Below, in pieces: positions 33,892 through 47,200 of a stretch of 64,000 nucleotides of DNA; within the stretch, counting starts at the first letter, position 1, and every line of letters begins with the position of its first letter. Origin of the DNA: Serilophus lunatus (Eukaryota > Chordata > Aves > Passeriformes > Eurylaimidae); the NCBI GenBank assembly GCA_013399895.1, contig VXBA01000169.1, forward strand, positions 124,001 through 188,000. The letters run 5' to 3'. A program made the position numbers and the translations under genes. The notes under the pieces were generated by a model. The model was not told where the DNA came from. It worked only from the letters and a program-made list of their open reading frames with translations, and ran no database searches.

Positions 33892-33932
33892 TGCTGATAA
33901 ATTCTTACCTAGGAAGTAAGAATTTATCAGCA
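33892..33932. ncRNA. Perfect 17-bp hairpin, possible small-RNA precursor
   Basis: TGCTGATAAATTCTTAC (33892-33908) and GTAAGAATTTATCAGCA (33916-33932) are exact reverse complements around a 7-base loop, ctaggaa. Beyond a 3-nt internal mismatch, further U-A/G-U pairing is possible (33885-33888 with 33936-33939). Pre-microRNAs usually have about 30 paired positions, so the stem is short. It may instead be a transposon relic or chance. Only the inverted repeat itself is certain. Confidence 0.3.
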
Positions 33933-36900
33933 CATAGTGATCATGGCAAGTAAGAAAATCCACCAGTAAGACATTAAGGAACTTCAAACCCACTTCTCTT
34001 TCTTCACACAATGTGGAAGAAGCTATACAGTGGCGGCTCTGCTCATACTTTGCTGTTGCCACCTCGTCTCCAAGTGATATAGCTGGTACATTCTTTCCAA
34101 GTCACATACTATAATATTTGTCATGGACGTGACAGATTAAAATAGTTCCTAGCTTCTCAGAAATCCAATAGCAAAATTAAGGTGTTTGATTTCTGTTTTT
34201 CCACTCAGAGACATACGCTGAGAACGTGTGCAGTTTACCCACCTGATGCATGCCAGACAGTCATTTGTTTTTAATGCTTTCTCTCTCAAGAAAACTTTTG
34301 AACTGAACATAGAGTTTCTTACTGCCTGAGACAAACTTCTCCCTTACAAACTACAGACAGTAGGCACTTGTTAACCCTCACAATTTGCCTTCTCTGGTAA
34401 GAAATATTCTTTTCCCTGACTCTTTCATCCACTGGTCAGATTTCCTCCTATCTTTCATCAGGATTAAGAAACAGAGATTAGGGAAAAACTTTCCATGACT
34501 ACTGAAGGGTTTCAAGAAAAGCAACAGAATGGAAAATTCTGTCACAGAAAAAAAAAACCAACAACACCATCCAAAAAAATAACACCAAAAAAACCCACTC
34601 GTCTTAGAGGTGACTTATTGGTTTTGCAGCAAAGAGATTGGGTTCCATTACAGGTGTTGGCAACATTAGAGTTAGATCTCCTAGATATACCCCTAAAACT
34701 AAAAAAGAAAAAGGCCAAAAATCATGCTGTGACTCTGCCCCAGCCCAAAAAATTCTACACGGTTGCAAACCAGCGCCAATGTGCTGGTCTTGGTCTTTGT
34801 ATTTCACTTGTTAATTATTAGAGTTTACTCTATTCCTTTGCCTCTTTATTCTCCAGTTGCCAGTTCTCCAAACAAACTTAAAGCCTGTGTGGACTAGATC
34901 TGGGAAAATTGAGCTACATTCACACATATATAGGGCATTCTCTTACCAGGAGAGAGAGAAAGCAATTGCAAGTCTGTGTTCTCAGGAAGAAATGCTATAC
35001 AGGATGACAAAGTCAAACTCCACAGTCTAAACCTGTGGGAAGCATTCAGCTGAAGTTCAATCAGGTTGAAGGAATCCACTTCTCTTTAAGGAACTACCTA
35101 CAACTGTGGTATTGATTTGGCATATGACTCTTACTCAGACACGGCAGGACTGTGTTTTGACCTGGAGGAAAAAGCAAGAAAAAAAGCAGAAGGCCAACAT
35201 GTCATGGAAGACACCAGTCAGAGAGATCACTGCATCTTAGGCCAACACAGCCAAGGGGGAGGAATGAAAGGGGAAGGCAAAAGGAAAAACCTCACTTGGC
35301 TGATGAAACTTCATCTCATCTCTGCTTCAAGTTTCTTAGAGCTAAGCTCACATAAAAAAGAGACAGGCTTCTCACTTTTCTGTCTCACACCAGCAGTACT
35401 ACACAGAATAAAAACTCTTAGGACTCTAGTAAGAAGCTAAATTTGATACAGAACTCATGCCCTCAAATGCACAAGGAAAGTTACACACCTATATGATATG
35501 AATGCGTGCAAGTATATACATGACTATATGTCTATAACTAAAGAGGACTCACTCACTGGTTTGTTATCATTATCTTATAGTGCATTTAAGGAAAAGGTGG
35601 ACAATAAACGTCCTTTCCTTAAAATGAAGATTGACTCAAATACATATTTCAAGCCCAACAGAGACTATTAACACTCTGCCTAGAGCACTGGCTACATTAA
35701 ATAACTGAGCCGCTGGAAGAACAGGTTTTAGGTTCTGGGAACAAGCCCAGAACAGATACGGTATTGTACATTTCAAGAAGCTTCACATGTGCCCGAACAG
35801 CTGCATTTTCCAGAAGTCACAGGATTTATCCTTCTCAAAAACCACAGGATCTGAGAAGACGAGGTTTAGATCTCCCACATTTGAAAGTGGCAAATCCTAA
35901 AGAAGTTTAAGGTATCATAGGAAGTAGTTCAGCTCTGGTGTGCCTAGGGCTGTCTACATTGCTCAGGATCTGTCCTTTGAGTTTCTTTACTAGAATGATT
36001 GCTTCAGTGCAAAAGCCTGCCTGGCTCCTCCATCTTCTCACCTCCTTTCTATTGCTCAGCTGAAAAGGGACAATATCACAGAAAGCTTTTGGTTAGAAGA
36101 AACATGAATCAATGCTGATAAGGGGACTTCAAGGCTCAAAGGAACCAGACCAGTTGAATTCAGCCACCAGGCTGCTAGCAAAGTCACATTTTCACAGGAG
36201 TAGAGAAAAGTGCAAAGTACTTGTGAAGAGAAATGAGGAAGGACTAGCAGATACTTCTTGCAGTCACCTTCCTTCAGTTTTGGCAGGGTCTAAGAACTAC
36301 AGCTTCTGCTATAGAACTACCTTTTCAGGAAGCACAGGCTATTCATGTATTAAGCAGCATTGTCTAGTTGAAGGTGTCTCTGCCTACAACATGAGCATAG
36401 GAACTAGATCACCTTTAAGATCTCTTTCAATTTGTTCTATCACTCCATGATCCTTGTTCTGTTGACTGAAAGGGCAGAGATCCAACTTGAACGTATCCTA
36501 GAATAACAGTCTATTTTTTGAACAGCTTAAACTGAAGTTGTTTAGAAAACAAACAAACAAACAAAAAATCCCCTATCTCCCTTGCCTATCGCTTCCTGTG
36601 GGACATAAAACATCCGTTTGTAGGACTAGAACTGTAGAACTTTCCCAGTATGTCTTTAAATCTTGAAGTGCAAGACCTAAGCCCTTGAGTTCCAGAGTCC
36701 TAGAGAGGTATCCTTAGTCTATTTGGAGTTCCATCCCACTGCTAAACCCCCCCCAGGGCCTGTACCAAACCTAGCAAGCATGTATGGGGCAACAACAGAC
36801 ATACCTACACTAGTGACAGTTACCTCATTAGCACACCCTTCTAGTACCCATCACCAATCCTTAAGGAAATTAATGTTTAATTTATATTAAAAATTATGAC

Positions 36901-39900
36901 ATTAGAGTCAAACTATTGGCTTGCCAAAACTTCTCCAAGAAGCTTGGAAACTCCTCTAGAGTCAGTCATTTCACCACTACAGTTTTGTATGGACTCCAGT
37001 TTTTCAAAGAATTCACAGCCCTCAGAGGAATATCTGAGTGTTTGCATTATAGCTTAAGTTAATTTCATAACTAAAAGGGAAGGATGCTTGTACCTTAGAA
37101 TAAAAATGTTGATTTCTAAACTTTCATTACAGACAAGAAAAAATGAAGGACAACACATGCCTAGGTGGCCATATTGTGTATTTTCATGGCAGAAATAATT
37201 TTTAACTTGTATTACATGTTTTTGAAGTAACTGAAATGCAAACTGTCAACAGTGTGGTGCTTGTTTTGAAATTTTACATTTTTGAAAGGTTGGTTATGAC
37301 AACAAAACTTTTTACCACTAACTCTGTCATTCATTATGTGCAGTCACCACAATCATAATTGTATGGAGTTGTTTTTCAGGACTTGTGAGCAAGCATATTT
37401 ATTGGTGTATCAGAAATAGCTTATTTTTCATAGTTATAATCAGAAGGACTCCAAATGGAAGATGAGCATTACTATGTGGGAGGCTAGGGATACAGAATAG
37501 AAACACGAAAACCAGCATGAAATTTATTCTTTTCTTTAACTATCAATACAAACTGTTTACAAGAAAACCTCATCATCTTTCTATGTCTTTCAACACTGTC
37601 ACTGAATGTTGACCTGAATGTGCCCTCTCTTTCTCCATCTGGCAGTGTCAACAAATAAAATAGAGCAGTAGAGGTATTTTTTCACAAGAAGGACAGAGGT
37701 AACACCAAGCATGCCCTGGTATTTAAAACTCACATGGAGTAAGGCTGTAGCGAGCTGAGCTCTCCTGAGTACTGAGGATTTACACTAGTATACTCCAAAA
37801 CGTAGTTAACACTACAATTATTACCAGGATTTGGTAAACAGACTGGGGCTGAATTTCTGAGTCACCGTGGTGGCTCATACTATCACGTAAGTTCTTCCAA
37901 TGCACTGAGTTCAGAACAGTCAAAAAATGATGATGCCTTCAGTGCATGGATCTCCCTTATGGCAGACAAACCGTACATTTGCTCCCACACATATATACAG
38001 ACAGGAAACTAAATACGCAATTACCCAATCTGCAAGTGTGACACATGTGCACACATCTTTGTGGACACACCCTTTCTAGCTCCATCCTGTATTTCCCCAA
38101 ATTTAAGTCAGTTTCTTTCCTCCCACAGACACCCATTCTGCTTGCCAAATAAAATTCTGGAAAAAAACAAGAAATGAGTAGCACTGCTCATGCTGGCTGT
38201 TTATGATCCAAAATGTTTTTTACTCAATTAGTTATTTATGTATGTTCATAAAAAAGAAAAAAAAAAGGCACCAAAAAAGATGATAACAGGAAGAGAAAAG
38301 AAAGTCAACGTTTTTTCTGGAAGTCAGTTACTCAGAGACAAAAAAAAAAAAAAAAGCTAAACTATTTAAGAGAAAAACAAATCCAGGGAAACAGCCCATT
38401 CAGCAACAGTGTGTTACAGTTACATGTTATTTTAGGACAAGTCAGTGCTGCTGGTAAGTAGCAGAGATGAGTAACTGATTTCTTAAGTCATATCAATGAT
38501 AAATCATTTAAAATTTAAACCAAACTAAAACAATAAAACCAGCAACCTTCTCTTGATTATCTTCCAACGTATACAGCAAAAATTGAGGGATGAGAGAAAC
38601 TACCTGGACCCTAAAAGTACAATAATATTAACTCCTATAACAGCCTATAAGGCATTTTATCTTCAAGCAATGAAGCAACTGCCAGAAATATCAGTATCAG
38701 GCATACAGAGTGAAATAACAATTGGTAAAGTGTCACCAAATTGAAACAACTGCTTTTCAACAAACTGGCCAAAATGCAGAGGATTTAAAAAAGAGGTTGA
38801 AAAAAAAAAAAAAAGCTGGGACTAAACATAAACCAGTTAAGTTTCACAGGAAGATTAGTAAAATATTAGAAAAAAATAATTGAAAAAAAAAATCACAAAT
38901 GCAAGACCATGAGACCTTAAGCTCTTTCCATCCCCTCCAAACAGGATCATTACAAATGGTAACCTTTTCTCACCACGTCCTGGCTAATGCTGAGAGTTAA
39001 GAGATTTGTGTAGGACACCACTGGGTGACCATCCCCTGCCCTCCCCTCCAAAGGCAGCAGAACAGAGAAGCTATAAGCACCTTCAGGCCAAGGTCACACT
39101 GGCTTGGCTGGAGCCAGTCTACTCTCACCTCACTGGGCTATGACCTGTAGGTCAGGACTCCCAGGAACAGTTGCTCAAGTGCCCAGAACTTACAAACCTT
39201 GAGCTTTGGTGGCACTCATGTGCTCGTTCCAGTAAGTGTAAACCTATGAAGCCAAGTCTCTGCCCCTGTCCACAGACAGGCTCCCTGTCTGGCTCCCTGC
39301 CACATCCCACAAGCACCTCCAGCAAGCAAACAGGCACCAATTATCCCCTTAGATGAAACTCAGTGGCACTGAAGTGTTTTATTCCATTTTTATTGGGAAG
39401 GGTGTGCTAGGCCACTTCAGCTGAACAAGATAGCTGAAATATTTAAAGTACATAGTAAGAGAATTAACCCTAACTTTGCCCACAGGAGACTCATGCCAAG
39501 GCAAAGCGCTACTAAGAGAAAAATCAACCAAAAAGCCCAGGCAAGCCTACATTAGCTTGCAAGGCATCACAGACCCTAACCTCTGCTGCTGTAAGGGAAC
39601 CAGTCTCAATACAAGAGCTGTAAATTTACACACAGAGAGATTTGAAACATGAGTTAGTTTATGAACACAGAGCTTCTACCTCAGAGTATCAGTTTACATC
39701 TTGAGGTGATCCTGCTAACATCCAGCCCCAAACTCCACCTTCAGTCATGAACTGACGTGACTTTTCATATTATTGTTGTTGTTGTTATTCTTAAGAATCC
39801 AGTTTATGATCCAGTATTGGGAGCAGAGGCTGTAAGGTTGAAGGCTGCCTTCTAGATGGAGACTGGACCACAGTACAGCAGTGGAGTCTCATTCAAAATG

Positions 39901-42900
39901 AATGAGGCACCAACATACCTCTAACAAAGCACTGGCAATGCAACACGGGATTCTGATCTGCAGGGACAAATTCTGGAATATATGAAAATTACATCTCGAA
40001 CTTCTTAAATCCCTTTGGAAGGCAGGTCTTGGAAATCCAAGGTGACCCTAGACTCCAGGACAGGTCCTTTAACCTCTCATGCTGAAACTCCAGAGAAAGA
40101 TAAGCATAACTCTCAGTTCAGCGTTTCCTGCAACCTGCACCCTGAAGGTTGTGTGATCTTTACAAATCAGCTATCAAAATGACAATCTAAAGAAGCCTAA
40201 GTCCCAAATAGCTATCATCATCACCTGTTAGATCTTGATAACCTTCTCTCCAGTTTTCTATCTTCATATACATATACGTAAGCAAACACAGTGAATCTCA
40301 ACTACTTAATTAACTAGGATTCTGTGCAATTTTTTATTTTACTGCTCATTATTGACCATGCACACATCAACACAAATGAAGCAGTAACTCAACCTGTACA
40401 AGAGGAAACGGGTAGTGATTTGCTACCCACAAACATTCGTGTATCAGAATGTTAATTAGCCCAAACAAACATTTTTGTTCCTTACCCACAAAGTAGCATT
40501 TTGGAGTACGTTGAGTATTGGCTGCTGCCTCATGACTAGAGCACCAGGGCCACCTCGTAGCCCCACCCAGGGAGCAGAGCAGGCTGGTGCGCAGCCCTAG
40601 CTCTAGACTCCAGGCACCTTCCTGGGCATGGGCCAAGGCTAGGTTAAGACATTAATCCACAGGTCAGGAGCAACACTGTCCATGACCAGGCAGGAGTGTA
40701 ACATATTCTTGTAGAGCAGCTTAGGCAGGATTGAGGCCCTAGAATTTAAGTGAAAGCGCTCATGGACAATAAGTGCCCCCCGGGTCCCAGTAAGAACAGT
40801 TTCTAAAGTCAAAAAAAGTCTCATGAATAAAGGAAACATCATCATGCAGACTCTTTCAGAGGCTAGAGGCACATGAAAAGTTTTGGGGCTTTACCATGGA
40901 GGTTACAGAAGCCTCACCTCAATATTAGCAGTCTAAGCATTCATAAAAGTTCCCTTTCATCAAGTAACTAAACGAAATTACTGGCTCTCCTTGTTGTCAA
41001 TCAAATATATATTTAGCACTTTTTCCAGCTATATGATGTTGACTAGCCTATACTTATCTTTCCTAAGAAAAATGTGCTCTAGGCAGCTCAAAATCTGGAA
41101 GTTTACTGTATGCCAGAGGAAGACAAAAATCATAGCTTCTAAGTATTATGCCACATTAGCTGTAAGGAAGAGAGAATCATTATGGCTATTTTATACCAAC
41201 CAGCTTCAAAGGCAGCAGCCACAGCACTTGCTACCACATGGCTATTTCAGGACTTCAGACATTTGACCTTACCAGCCCCAGGAACCAGCTGCAAAAAAAG
41301 GATCCTCAGGAAAGCATTTACTTTCTCCTCCCAGTGAGAAACCCTGTAACACAGAGACTTAGAAGCAACCAGAAAGTTATCTGATGTTCTGCAGAAAGAT
41401 ACTATTTCCTCTAAACTTCAAGGAGTCTGGGTTTGTATGTCAGAAACTGGAGAGTATTCTTACGGAGTCTGGCATTTTAAAGAGAAAGCGGTGGGGCAGA
41501 TTTTCTGTAAGAAAGGGTTAAAGAGCACTGTCTCAGCCTAAACAGTGTACTAAAAGGTCCAGGTGATGTGATGGTTCAGGCTATAAAAAGTTGCAGACAC
41601 ATGTAGAAGGGTAAAGGAAAAACATTTAAAAGTTTCTCTTTTCCTTCCTGCTATGGAGGATAGTAAGAGCAGTAAAGAAATCTCCCCCAGATTATAAAAG
41701 ACTATGGAGTTACCATGTTATGCAAAAAATAAAGGCATGGAGGGAACTGTGAAAGAACTCAAAACCAACTTTCTTATTAAAAGTTAGGTATTTCATGGGT
41801 TCAGGGATTTCCAATACTCTATTTGGAGAGGGAAAATGCGGAAATCAAAGAGGAAGAAAGGTGGGGATGCGAGGATGGATGAGAGAGGAACCTCTGGCAG
41901 GTTGACTAGATGGTAATTCCCACCATATACCCCTCTCCTTGAAGGATGGTGTCGCCACCCTAGCAGGATTAACCCAATGATTCTTTAACCTTCTCTTTTC
42001 TCTATTGTACCTTTTACTGAGATTAATGAATAACCTACCCTTCAAGGCTTCAGCACTAATTCTGACAGCTCGTTAGTACAAAAGGCAACCTTACACCGAT
42101 TGCTTCATTTATTGATCATGTGAGGGCACACAAGTATTATTTATGGAGTTTGAAAATGACAATCCAACAAGCATTATAAACTCAACATATAATGGCTCAT
42201 TCCTTGGTTTTACCTGCGCAGGAATTTAGGTACTTTTGCATAATAATGCAAAATTTGGACTTCACTAATTAAAAGTCCTTTTTCTATACAAGGACTCATC
42301 AAGAAGGGCATTTTTTTTTGTGACACAGTGTTTTTCCAGTTCCTCAAAATTATAATGAAAAATGAGTTAAGGATTAAAGGGAAAAATAATACATAAATAT
42401 GTTGTGACTCTGTGACAGGGCTGAAGTGTCTAGTATGTCATTCCCTCCTGACAATGTGAACATCTTTACAGGGTTCACTCATAAAATATCCCCTTTATAA
42501 ATATAATAGATTTCTCTGGAAACAAAACTAATCTGAAAAAAATCCTTGGCCATTTGATGAATTCCGAGGCACTTTTCTTGTGCATTGGTTTTATCTTAAT
42601 GCCAGACCAAAAAGTTAGTTTGCCCCTGTGTTAAGACAGTGGACTGTAGACTACATCTACTGCTGCAGGCTCTAGAGAAGCGTGTTTACGGCAGTGAGCT
42701 GAGTTTTGAAGATAAATACCCATTACTCAGCCAACAGATAGTCTGACATTTAAAATCACAGCTCTTACTGAATATAACTAAGGTGCTGGGGGAGAGGACA
42801 AAACTTCACATATAGATTCCCCTGTACAGCAGTTTGCATGAATTTAGTTTAGAACAAAAGCTTTTATGTCTTGATGAGCCCGACACCTGCAAGGCAAACA

Positions 42901-44068
42901 AGCTGAATTAAAATTTTTGAAGGTATTTGCATGGTATTTTCTGTGACCTTCTGGTAAATGAGTGTTGTGTTTGCATCTGTACATATGTGTATATGTACAT
43001 GATCTAGTTCTAATACCTCTACACAAAAAGGAGTATACAAAGAGCAGAAACAGCCTATCCTAGGGACACACTTGCATACCTTGCCTACTGCAAAGCAGTA
43101 GGTATTGCTTAGATTACTAAAAGAAAAAAATAATTATATTTACATCTGCTGTAATGAGTTGCCTTTGAAAGCCACATTTTAGACAAAAAGAGAGCTGGGA
43201 GGGACAAAGAACAGTAGGTTACATCACTTGTTACTTCTCCAGCAGGAAGACAACTCAAAATACCATGTACAGCTGCAAACTCAATAGCAACTGTACTAAA
43301 TCATCAGTTAGGTTTATTGGTGGTTTCTCTTACCTGGGCTCTCTAATACATTCCATCTGCTTTTGGAAAGATTACCTGGTAACACAAGGTTGAGGTTCAG
43401 AGGGCTCTCAGAAGACAGGGAAAACCATACTGGCTAAACCTGGACCTGTCCCAGTACTTGCCACTGACAGTGCTCAACAGACACACTTAGGGAAAAGTGC
43501 ACAACCAGAGGAAGTGGGGAGCAATCCTGACTTACAAATTGCATGTAGTCTCCGATGGTTCTCAGCTCAGACACAATATTTAATAACAGAAGATAGTATT
43601 CTTTTCTACAAAATTGTCCAATTTCCCCTTGAACATGTATAAAACATGGGATCAATAACACCCTGTGGTGGAGTTTTCTACTGCTTAACAAGAAGTTTTG
43701 AACCTCAGCACTGCCGGTTTCATTGAATATCTTCTATTTCTGCATCAGAGATCAAACCTCACTCACATTGTCTGTGACATTTCAAATATTACATGCAAGA
43801 TCTGCTTCTCTCCCAGCCTGAAGAGTTGAAATCTATTGAGATGATTTTGTATACAGCAGCCATTGCATAACTTTGACCTTTTTTTCCTTTAGTAGGCTTG
43901 GGGAAAGATTAAGTGGAAAAGAAGACTATAGCTGGAGAAGCAACATCATAACAGTACACAATGTGTCAGATATAGGTGTACTATGAATTTATGTAATGGT
44001 TCAACATTGTCTGTTCTGGACTCTGACCATTCCATTGTACCAAGCTGACAGTAAGTCACGTGACTACA
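33933..44068. other. Ten kb of non-coding sequence, simple repeats only
   Basis: Holds (AAAC)n at 36545-36567, A16 at 38340-38355, A15 at 38800-38814 and (TTG)n at 39770-39786. GC-richer patches lie at 38985-39340 and 40490-40900, and a TATA/AATAAA-bearing stretch at 41567-41900; none could be bounded as an element. Open frames reach 112 codons (36112-36450, plus) and 108 codons (34495-34821, plus), neither recognisable. No splice-consistent exon was identified. Confidence 0.5.
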
Positions 44069-44200
44069 ATAGAATCATAAAAAATATGGAGTGGCTTGGG
44101 TTGGAAGATACCTTAAAGATGATCTAGTTCTAATACCTCTGCTGTGGGCAAGGACACCTTTCACTGGATCAGGTTGCTCAAAGCCCCAGTCAATCTGTTC
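44069..44200 (-). mobile_element. CR1 LINE 3' end fragment
   Basis: Plus-strand reading gives the reverse complement of the CR1 tail: 'tagaatcataaaaaatatgg', 'gcttgggttggaagatacc', 'ttaaagatgatctagttc', 'ggcaaggacacctttcactgg', 'atcaggttgctcaaagcccc'. Similarity ends at about 44200, so the copy is 5'-truncated at about 130 bp. Confidence 0.88.
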
Positions 44201-47200
44201 TCGTCTATATGCCATTCCTCAGAAATATAGGAGGCTAAAGAGTGTTGTGTGTGCAATCTGGAAGTTGTACTCTCTGCTTAACCCTTGCACATGACTTCAT
44301 ATCTGTCTAAATAGAATTTAAACAACTGTTCAGTACCATGAGATTCTTCTGCAACTATTTACAGTCTGCTTCTGTTGTTATACCCTAAATACCATGGTTT
44401 CAGTAGCAAAACAACTGTAAGTGTAGCTTTTTTATAATACTGGTATTGGTCATCAATAGTCTGGGCACCAAACTACTTACTTTCAAGAATACTCCACCCT
44501 AGACATATACAAGAAACCTAATTCAACAGTTCTGGTTTCCCGACCAATTCTAAATTTTTAAGTGTACTGAAAGACAAGAAATGCTGTGCCCACTTCTGTT
44601 CATGCTGGAAGTTGAGTGTTTCTACATAAATATAGTGGCAAAGAGGCTAATCAATTGGGAAAATCAACAATCAACAAAAATCAACGTTGCTGATCAAAAA
44701 AAAAATCAAATCTAAATCAACATGGTTGCATCTCTTATTAGCCAGTATCTTGCAGTTCTTACTCCCTTTTTTTCCAGTCTGCTGTTAGATTCAGTCTTAT
44801 TTCATTGCATCATTGCAAAAACAAGGCTCCAGCAGAGTTCGATGCAGAAGATCTTGCTGAACAAATAGCACTGTTCTTTGTATGCAGGAAATGGGAGAGT
44901 GTGGTGCTACCTACCTGAATCAAGAAAACTGTAGCCATAGGTGACCTAGGTGACTTTGTTGCTATGTGGCACACACTAGAGATAGTTACAAATGACTGTG
45001 AAATAAACTAGTGTTGTGTTCTGGGCCTTGCAAACAGCAAATTTTACACCCTGAGGAAACAAAACAAAAGACTACCTTAATACATGTGGATGCCATTAAG
45101 AAATACCAAGGAGTACAGGGAAAAGTTTACCTCATCTTCATACCTCTTCTTTAAGAGATCAGACAGAAGAGAGTCAAAGTTACTCCCTTTGACAGATGTA
45201 AGGGAATAACCCACAGTCAAATTGAAAGCAGTATCTTTTGAATGTGTCACTGCATGATTTATGTGTCAGCTCAGAAACTTGTTTTTATTAGATCATAGCT
45301 GCACAGTCAATCTCACATATATTGAACTGAAGCGATTTCTTGGCATCGTCATTTTGGTCAACTTAGGGAAGGTATTGCAAGAGAAATACTGACAATAGTT
45401 ACTGCTGCATAGTGATGACTGCTGACTTCACAAGACAAATATGCTCTTTCCTCCCAAGAAAGAGCAATGCTTAGAATTTGATTCTACAGTGCACATTACT
45501 TTTAATATGCAGATCAGAGATCAACTTGCCTAAAGAAATATGGTGAAAATATGCACTCCCCTCTCTGCAACAGGACTTGTCCATATCACTTGTCTTCCAA
45601 ATCAAAAGACAGATAAGGCAAGTGCTGCCTTTCCCATTGCAGTCACCTTCAGAGACTTCTCCTCTCATATGACAGTTATGTGTGAAGTTACTCAAAGAAT
45701 AAATCACTGCACTCCGTACGAGAAGCAAGGGGAAAAGCACTGCTTCCTTATTTGCCTCAGTCTCAATAAAAAAAGGACAGGGCTGAGACTTTATCAGCTA
45801 TTTACGCAGCTGCCGTTAGCTCTTCTGCTCTTTATTCCCCAGACTGAAATATCTCCGTGGACCAAACTCATTTTCAATTATTCATTCAATTGGACAAGTT
45901 TTTTTCTTGTGCTTATCTTTTTTTTTTTTTTACTTGAACTGTTGGAATAGCAGCGATTTGCCTATTAGATAATACTGAGTTTCAATGTTAGCCAAGCGCC
46001 ATAGGCTGACCTGTAAAGTAAATCATCCAGACTCAAGGAGGATGGAGTAAAGAATATTGCAATGATTGTCACTGGCTTTGGATCATATCACAAACATGCT
46101 AGACTGATCCATGCAAATAGTGGCAGTCATAACTGAATAACTAGCACAACTGAAATACCTTTGCAGTTTGCAGGTTCGAAAAATCGCAGTGACCTCTCTA
46201 TATCTGTTGCAGTACATAAATCTCAAATAATCACATGAGCAACAAATAAAATGCCCAAAGAAATTTGCCAGTCAGCTCCCAGTGCTAAGAATCCAGGCAG
46301 TACTTTGGGCTTGAGTTTGCCTTTTCATATTCAGGAAAAAATTCTTTTTTCTAAGAACTATAATTAAACCAAAATCAGTTTTTTCTAAAACTAGCACTAC
46401 AAGCATGTCCTCATTTTCAACATACATTACATATGCACAGAAAATTACCACAGAAGCTAAAGAAAAGAAGGAAGATGGATTTTAGGTTCATTTTAAGTCC
46501 ACAAATACTCCATATCTCTGGAATCTCTGTCTGAGTCTCTAAATTTTATACTGAGCCCATTATGCTCTTGAGACCTCAGAAACATCATTTCTCCATACTT
46601 TTAAAAGTTTTGCATGCTGTCTTTAACATAATGAAAGCTATAATACTTTTTTAAAAATATTAAGGAAAAAAATTCTCATTCTTCATTTTCCCATTCTCTA
46701 CAGTTTAAAAAAATTTTCTTACTCATATAAGACCATTTTGCCTCCTATTTTCACTTAATAAGACATTAATACAACCAAATTTATAACCTGTAAGTTCTAA
46801 AATGAGAGGGAGAAGCACCAAGAAGGCTAATTACTGTCATTACACAGACAGCTGTTGTGCAGCGGTTAATTATGGAGATAACAGTGGAAGCACCTTGCTT
46901 AGGGCTGAACCAAGTATTTGGCTTCAGGAGTGGGGATTTTTTACATGAAGTTCCTGAAATTTTAATATTTATTTCTTATACAAGAAAACCTTTTTCACAC
47001 CGTAAGGAGAAAGTGTCTGTGTGAAGTCTCATGTTCTAAGAGATTTTTTTAGTGGTAACTTCTCTCCGTGGTGGATAGTGAACAGAGTACAATTTTTCTG
47101 TCTTCTGATCCACTCTGCACCATCATACTCTACTAAGCAGAAGTTATTTTCCTATCACACAGGCACTTTCTGTAAATGAAAGCATAGAAGGCCTTAAACT

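Noticed and set aside
38985..39340. GC-richer patch considered as another LTR
   Set aside because: I found no paired TG...CA ends, target duplication or convincing promoter and poly-A arrangement.
40535..40565. CTCF-like word (ctacgaggtggccct on the minus strand)
   Set aside because: Several core positions deviate from the consensus, making it weaker than the two reported sites.
45540..45950. 136-codon plus-strand frame
   Set aside because: No known domain, and it ends in a homopolymer-T-encoded run. There are no splice or translation-context clues, and the length is within chance for a 64-kb window.
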